DNA from: Curtobacterium ammoniigenes NBRC 101786
GTDB lineage: Bacteria > Actinomycetota > Actinomycetes > Actinomycetales > Microbacteriaceae
Direction of reading: 5' to 3'
Length of the DNA: 64,000 nucleotides
NCBI RefSeq assembly: GCF_001571045.1
Contig: NZ_BCSV01000003.1
Coordinates: 310,001 to 374,000, forward strand
Shown: positions 61,391 through 64,000 of the stretch, one piece after another
How positions within the stretch are numbered: position 1 is the stretch's first letter
Layout: every line of letters begins with the position of its first letter
The notes under the pieces: model-generated
The model's database searches: none
Seen by the model: only the letters and a program-made list of their open reading frames with translations
Told to the model about the DNA's origin: nothing
Made by a program: the position numbers and the translations under genes

Positions 61391-62557
61391 CTACCGGGCG
61401 CCGATGGACGGCTCGCGCGACGCCATGCCCGCTGCGGAGGCGCGGGCGACGGCGTCCGGAAGCGCGGCAAGGAATGCGTCGACGTCAGCCTCGGTCGTCG
61501 ACCAGCCGAGCGTCACGCGCAGCGCACCACGCGCCTCCGCGTACGGGAGGCCCATGGCCAAGAGCACATGCGACGCCTCCGGGACGCCCGCCTGACACGC
61601 GGACCCCGTGGACACGGCGACACCCACGCTGTCGAGGAGGAACAGCAGGGAGTCGCCCTCGCAGTTCGCGACCGTGAAGTGCGCGTTCCCCGGCAGACGC
61701 TCCGTCGGGTGGCCGCGGAGCACGGCTGACGGCACGCGCTCGAGGACGCCGGCGATCAGCCGATCCCGAAGGCCGCTGACGTCGTGCGCGCCCAGCGATG
61801 CTGCGGCTCCGAACGCCGCGGCAGCGGCCGCGTCCTGGGTACCACTGCGCACCTGGCGCTCCTGGCCGCCGCCGTGGATGAGCGGCTCCACGACCGTGCT
61901 CCGGCGCAGCACGAGTGCGCCGATGCCGACCGGACCGCCCGCCTTGTGCGCGGAGACGCTCACGGCGTCGAGATCGAGCGCCGCGACATCGATCGGGACC
62001 TGCCCGTACGCCGCAACCGCGTCGCAGTGCACCGGAACACCCCGCGCATGCGCCGCCGCGACGACCTCGGCGACCGGCTGCAGTGTGCCCACTTCGTTGT
62101 TCGCGTAGAGGAGCGTGACGAGGGCGACGTCCGCGGAGTCCGCAAGTCGGGCCGCCAGAGCGGATCGGTCGATGCGGCCGGTCCCGTCGATCGGGATCTC
62201 GTCGATCACCGCACCCTCGTGCGTGCGCAGCCACTCGATCGCATCGATCGTGGCGTGGTGCTCGCCAGCAGGAACGACGACGCGAGGACGTGGTCGGTCC
62301 CGCTGCCGCGCCCAGAACAGTCCCTTGATCGCAAGGTTGATGCTCTCGGTGCCGCCCGAGGTGAACACGACCTCGACCGGATCGACCCCGAGCGACGTCG
62401 CAACCCGGGCTCGGCCGTCCTCGAGGAGCATGCGCGCTCGCTGTCCGGCCTGATGGATGGACGAAGGGTTGCCGCCGACGGCAAGGGCTTCGGTATAGGC
62501 GGCGAGCGCTTCCGGGCGGATCGGCGTGGTGGCTGCGTGATCGAGGTAGACGGTCAT
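61391..62557 (-). CDS. Cysteine desulfurase, NifS/IscS type
   Basis: A 388-residue PLP enzyme that moves sulfur from cysteine for Fe-S or tRNA thiolation. It begins [13 protein letters not shown]; Lys205 ([12 protein letters not shown]) binds [15 protein letters not shown] is near 68-79, and the active-site Cys is Cys321 in STGSACQAG. The ATG at 62557 is set by the family N-terminus; a longer frame upstream is low-quality. No mnmA or isc scaffold gene is adjacent in this window, so the acceptor is unknown. Confidence 0.92.
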   Translation of the reverse strand: MTVYLDHAATTPIRPEALAAYTEALAVGGNPSSIHQAGQRARMLLEDGRARVATSLGVDPVEVVFTSGGTESINLAIKGLFWARQRDRPRPRVVVPAGEHHATIDAIEWLRTHEGAVIDEIPIDGTGRIDRSALAARLADSADVALVTLLYANNEVGTLQPVAEVVAAAHARGVPVHCDAVAAYGQVPIDVAALDLDAVSVSAHKAGGPVGIGALVLRRSTVVEPLIHGGGQERQVRSGTQDAAAAAAFGAAASLGAHDVSGLRDRLIAGVLERVPSAVLRGHPTERLPGNAHFTVANCEGDSLLFLLDSVGVAVSTGSACQAGVPEASHVLLAMGLPYAEARGALRVTLGWSTTEADVDAFLAALPDAVARASAAGMASREPSIGAR

Positions 62558-62711
62558 GATCACCGTCGATTCTCCCCCGGTTCTGCGTCGCCGCACAGTC
62601 CGCTGCGTTGGGTCTCGCACGTGCACGCCGCACCGCTCCTCCACACCGAATGGGAGGCTGCCCGCGCCCCCCAAGCGCGGGGCGCGTTTTCGGGACACGG
62701 CCTGCGCCTCA

Positions 62712-62717
62712 TACCCT
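62712..62717 (+). promoter_or_regulatory. -10 element (TACCCT) of the glycogen-debranching gene
   Basis: TACCCT is 6 bases before the GTG at 62724, so the message should be leaderless. It is in the 166-base gap that also holds the divergent cysteine desulfurase start. Confidence 0.45.
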
Positions 62718-62723
62718 GGGTGG

Positions 62724-64000
62724 GTGATCGTCGAGACCGAGACTCCGCTTGGGCTGCACCTCGCCGACTCCGGGTGGTCGTTCGGGCTCCGCTCGATGTC
62801 GGCCACGTCGGTGACACTCGTGGTGCACCGCTCCGCCGAGCACGACGAGTTCCGCGTGCCACTCCGGCGCGAACGAGGATCGGATCGCTGGAGCGGGCGT
62901 GTGGACGGCCTCCGGATCGGCGACCGCTACCACCTCCTCGTGGGTGGTCGGCGGGGGCCGACGAGCGACTTCGATCCCGCTCGACCGCTGCTCGATCCGT
63001 ATGCGCGCGGGCTGCTCCCCGATGGGGCTGGTGGATGGTCCTCCGTCGTGGTCGCCGACGACTTCGACTGGGGCGCCGTGCCGAAGCCGGCCATTCCGAT
63101 GGATCGCACGGTCTTGTATGAGGCCAACGTGCGGACGTTGACGCTGGCGAATCCGGCCGTGCCCGAGCACCTCCGCGGCAGTTACGCGGGGATCGCGCAC
63201 GAGAGCACGATCGCTCACCTGAAGCATCTCGGTGTGACAACCATCGAGCTCCTCCCCGTGCAGGCGTTCGCCACCGAGCAGTGGCTGCAACAGGCCGGCC
63301 GGGAGAACGCCTGGGGCTACAACACGGTCGGGTTCTTCGCGCCGCACGCGGCATACGCGTCCGGCCCGGCCCAAGCGTCCGGCGCCGATGCGGTGCTCCG
63401 CGAATTCAAAGGGATGGTCCGTCTCCTCCACGAGGCCGGAATCGAGGTCATCCTCGACGTCGTCTACAACCACACCGCAGAAGAGGGGCGCTCCGGGCCG
63501 ACGATGGGCTTTCGCGGCATTGATGGCCCGAAGGCCTACCGATGGTCAGCCGACGACACCTACTTCGACACGACCGGCTGCGGCAACTCCGTGAACACGG
63601 CGACACCGTGGATAGCCGACCTCGTGCTCGACAGTCTGCGGTACTGGGCGCGCGAGATGCGCGTCGACGGGTTCCGGTTCGATCTGATGGCCACGCTCGC
63701 CCGCGACGACGAGCACCGCTTCAGCCCCGATCACCCGCTGCTGGCGGCGATTCGCACCGACCCAGCGCTCCAGGACGTCAAGCTCATCGCCGAGCCGTGG
63801 GACGTCGGACCCGACGGCTGGAAGACGGGTGCGTTCGGCGAGCGATTCTCGGAGTGGAACGACGGGTTCCGCGACACGGTCCGGCAGTTCTGGCTGACGG
63901 ACATCGCCGACGAACGCCGCGTCGGGGCGCCGTCTGTCGGGATCGGGGCGCTCGCAGGTGCCCTCACCGGCTCACGACACCTGTTCGACGTCTCGCGCGG
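62724..64000 (+). CDS. Glycogen debranching enzyme-like GH13 protein, 3' end beyond the window
   Basis: 425 codons are visible with no stop. An N-terminal beta-domain (about 1-105) precedes the catalytic GH13 barrel, with VVYNHTAEEG, the nucleophile Asp320 in GFRFDLMATL and the acid Glu357 in LIAEPWDVG. The sequence VLYEANVRTLT and the GlgX-like FDTTGCGNSVNT favour the isoamylase/GlgX-type glycogen debranching group over other GH13 enzymes. It would cut alpha-1,6 branches of glycogen. GTG 62724 fits a leaderless promoter, and the frame was read directly from the bases. Confidence 0.85.
   Translation, partial: MIVETETPLGLHLADSGWSFGLRSMSATSVTLVVHRSAEHDEFRVPLRRERGSDRWSGRVDGLRIGDRYHLLVGGRRGPTSDFDPARPLLDPYARGLLPDGAGGWSSVVVADDFDWGAVPKPAIPMDRTVLYEANVRTLTLANPAVPEHLRGSYAGIAHESTIAHLKHLGVTTIELLPVQAFATEQWLQQAGRENAWGYNTVGFFAPHAAYASGPAQASGADAVLREFKGMVRLLHEAGIEVILDVVYNHTAEEGRSGPTMGFRGIDGPKAYRWSADDTYFDTTGCGNSVNTATPWIADLVLDSLRYWAREMRVDGFRFDLMATLARDDEHRFSPDHPLLAAIRTDPALQDVKLIAEPWDVGPDGWKTGAFGERFSEWNDGFRDTVRQFWLTDIADERRVGAPSVGIGALAGALTGSRHLFDVSR

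Overview
The window is GC-rich actinobacterial chromosomal DNA. The gene set points to Micrococcales, probably Microbacteriaceae: a single-chain 2-oxoglutarate dehydrogenase (Kgd), a GuaB1-type GMP reductase, a SigR/RsrA-like redox sigma/anti-sigma pair, a GT87 membrane glycosyltransferase, an actinobacterial prfB-ftsE-ftsX-smpB-ssrA block and a tmRNA tag ending in ALAA. I saw no insertion sequence, prophage, CRISPR array, integrase or rRNA. The only RNA gene recognised is tmRNA. Genes are tightly packed, with many 4-base ATGA/GTGA stop-start overlaps. About twenty genes carry a -10-like hexamer (usually TAnnnT) 6 to 9 bases before the start codon, the expected pattern for leaderless mRNAs.

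Layout. 1-4.9 kb: the end of a degenerate arginase-fold gene, a flavin disulfide-reductase-like enzyme, an iron operon (siderophore-interacting protein plus FecE-type ATPase) with a DtxR-like box over its promoter, and an alpha/beta hydrolase. 5.0-10.0 kb: a complete peptide/nickel-type ABC transporter. 10.1-15.0 kb, minus strand: amidase, GNAT, uracil-DNA glycosylase, S51 peptidase, phosphoribosyltransferase and an SDR. 15.2-17.8 kb: metY-metX (methionine/homocysteine synthesis). 17.9-21.2 kb: a two-component system with an unusual extra membrane protein resembling a degenerate kinase. 21.2-25.6 kb, minus strand: MFS exporter, small zinc-ribbon protein, thiamine-binding-like protein, GT87 glycosyltransferase and NnrD. 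25.6-29.2 kb: an old yellow enzyme and two CNNM/CBS proteins. 29.2-36.2 kb: guaB1, kgd, a GNAT and sigR-rsrA. 36.2-39.5 kb: aroA-rsgA-hisN. 39.9-42.5 kb: a large LuxR-type ATPase regulator.

42.6-51.8 kb is the most distinctive block. A processive family-2 glycosyltransferase is transcribed divergently from a UDP-sugar dehydrogenase, a sugar epimerase/dehydratase, GlmS, a secreted NodB-type polysaccharide deacetylase with a probable carbohydrate-binding module, a secreted lipoprotein with an expansin-like C-terminus, and an M50 metalloprotease. It reads as a compact exopolysaccharide locus that could make, deacetylate and bind an amino-sugar/uronic-acid polymer. The polymer identity is inference.

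51.9-54.6 kb: a second MetY-like enzyme coupled to a flavin monooxygenase, probably for organosulfur use. 54.7-57.4 kb: an APC amino acid permease and an unknown protein with a lysine-rich tail. 57.5-62.6 kb: ssrA, smpB, ftsX, ftsE, prfB and a cysteine desulfurase. 62.7 kb to the end: the 5' part of a glycogen-debranching-type enzyme.
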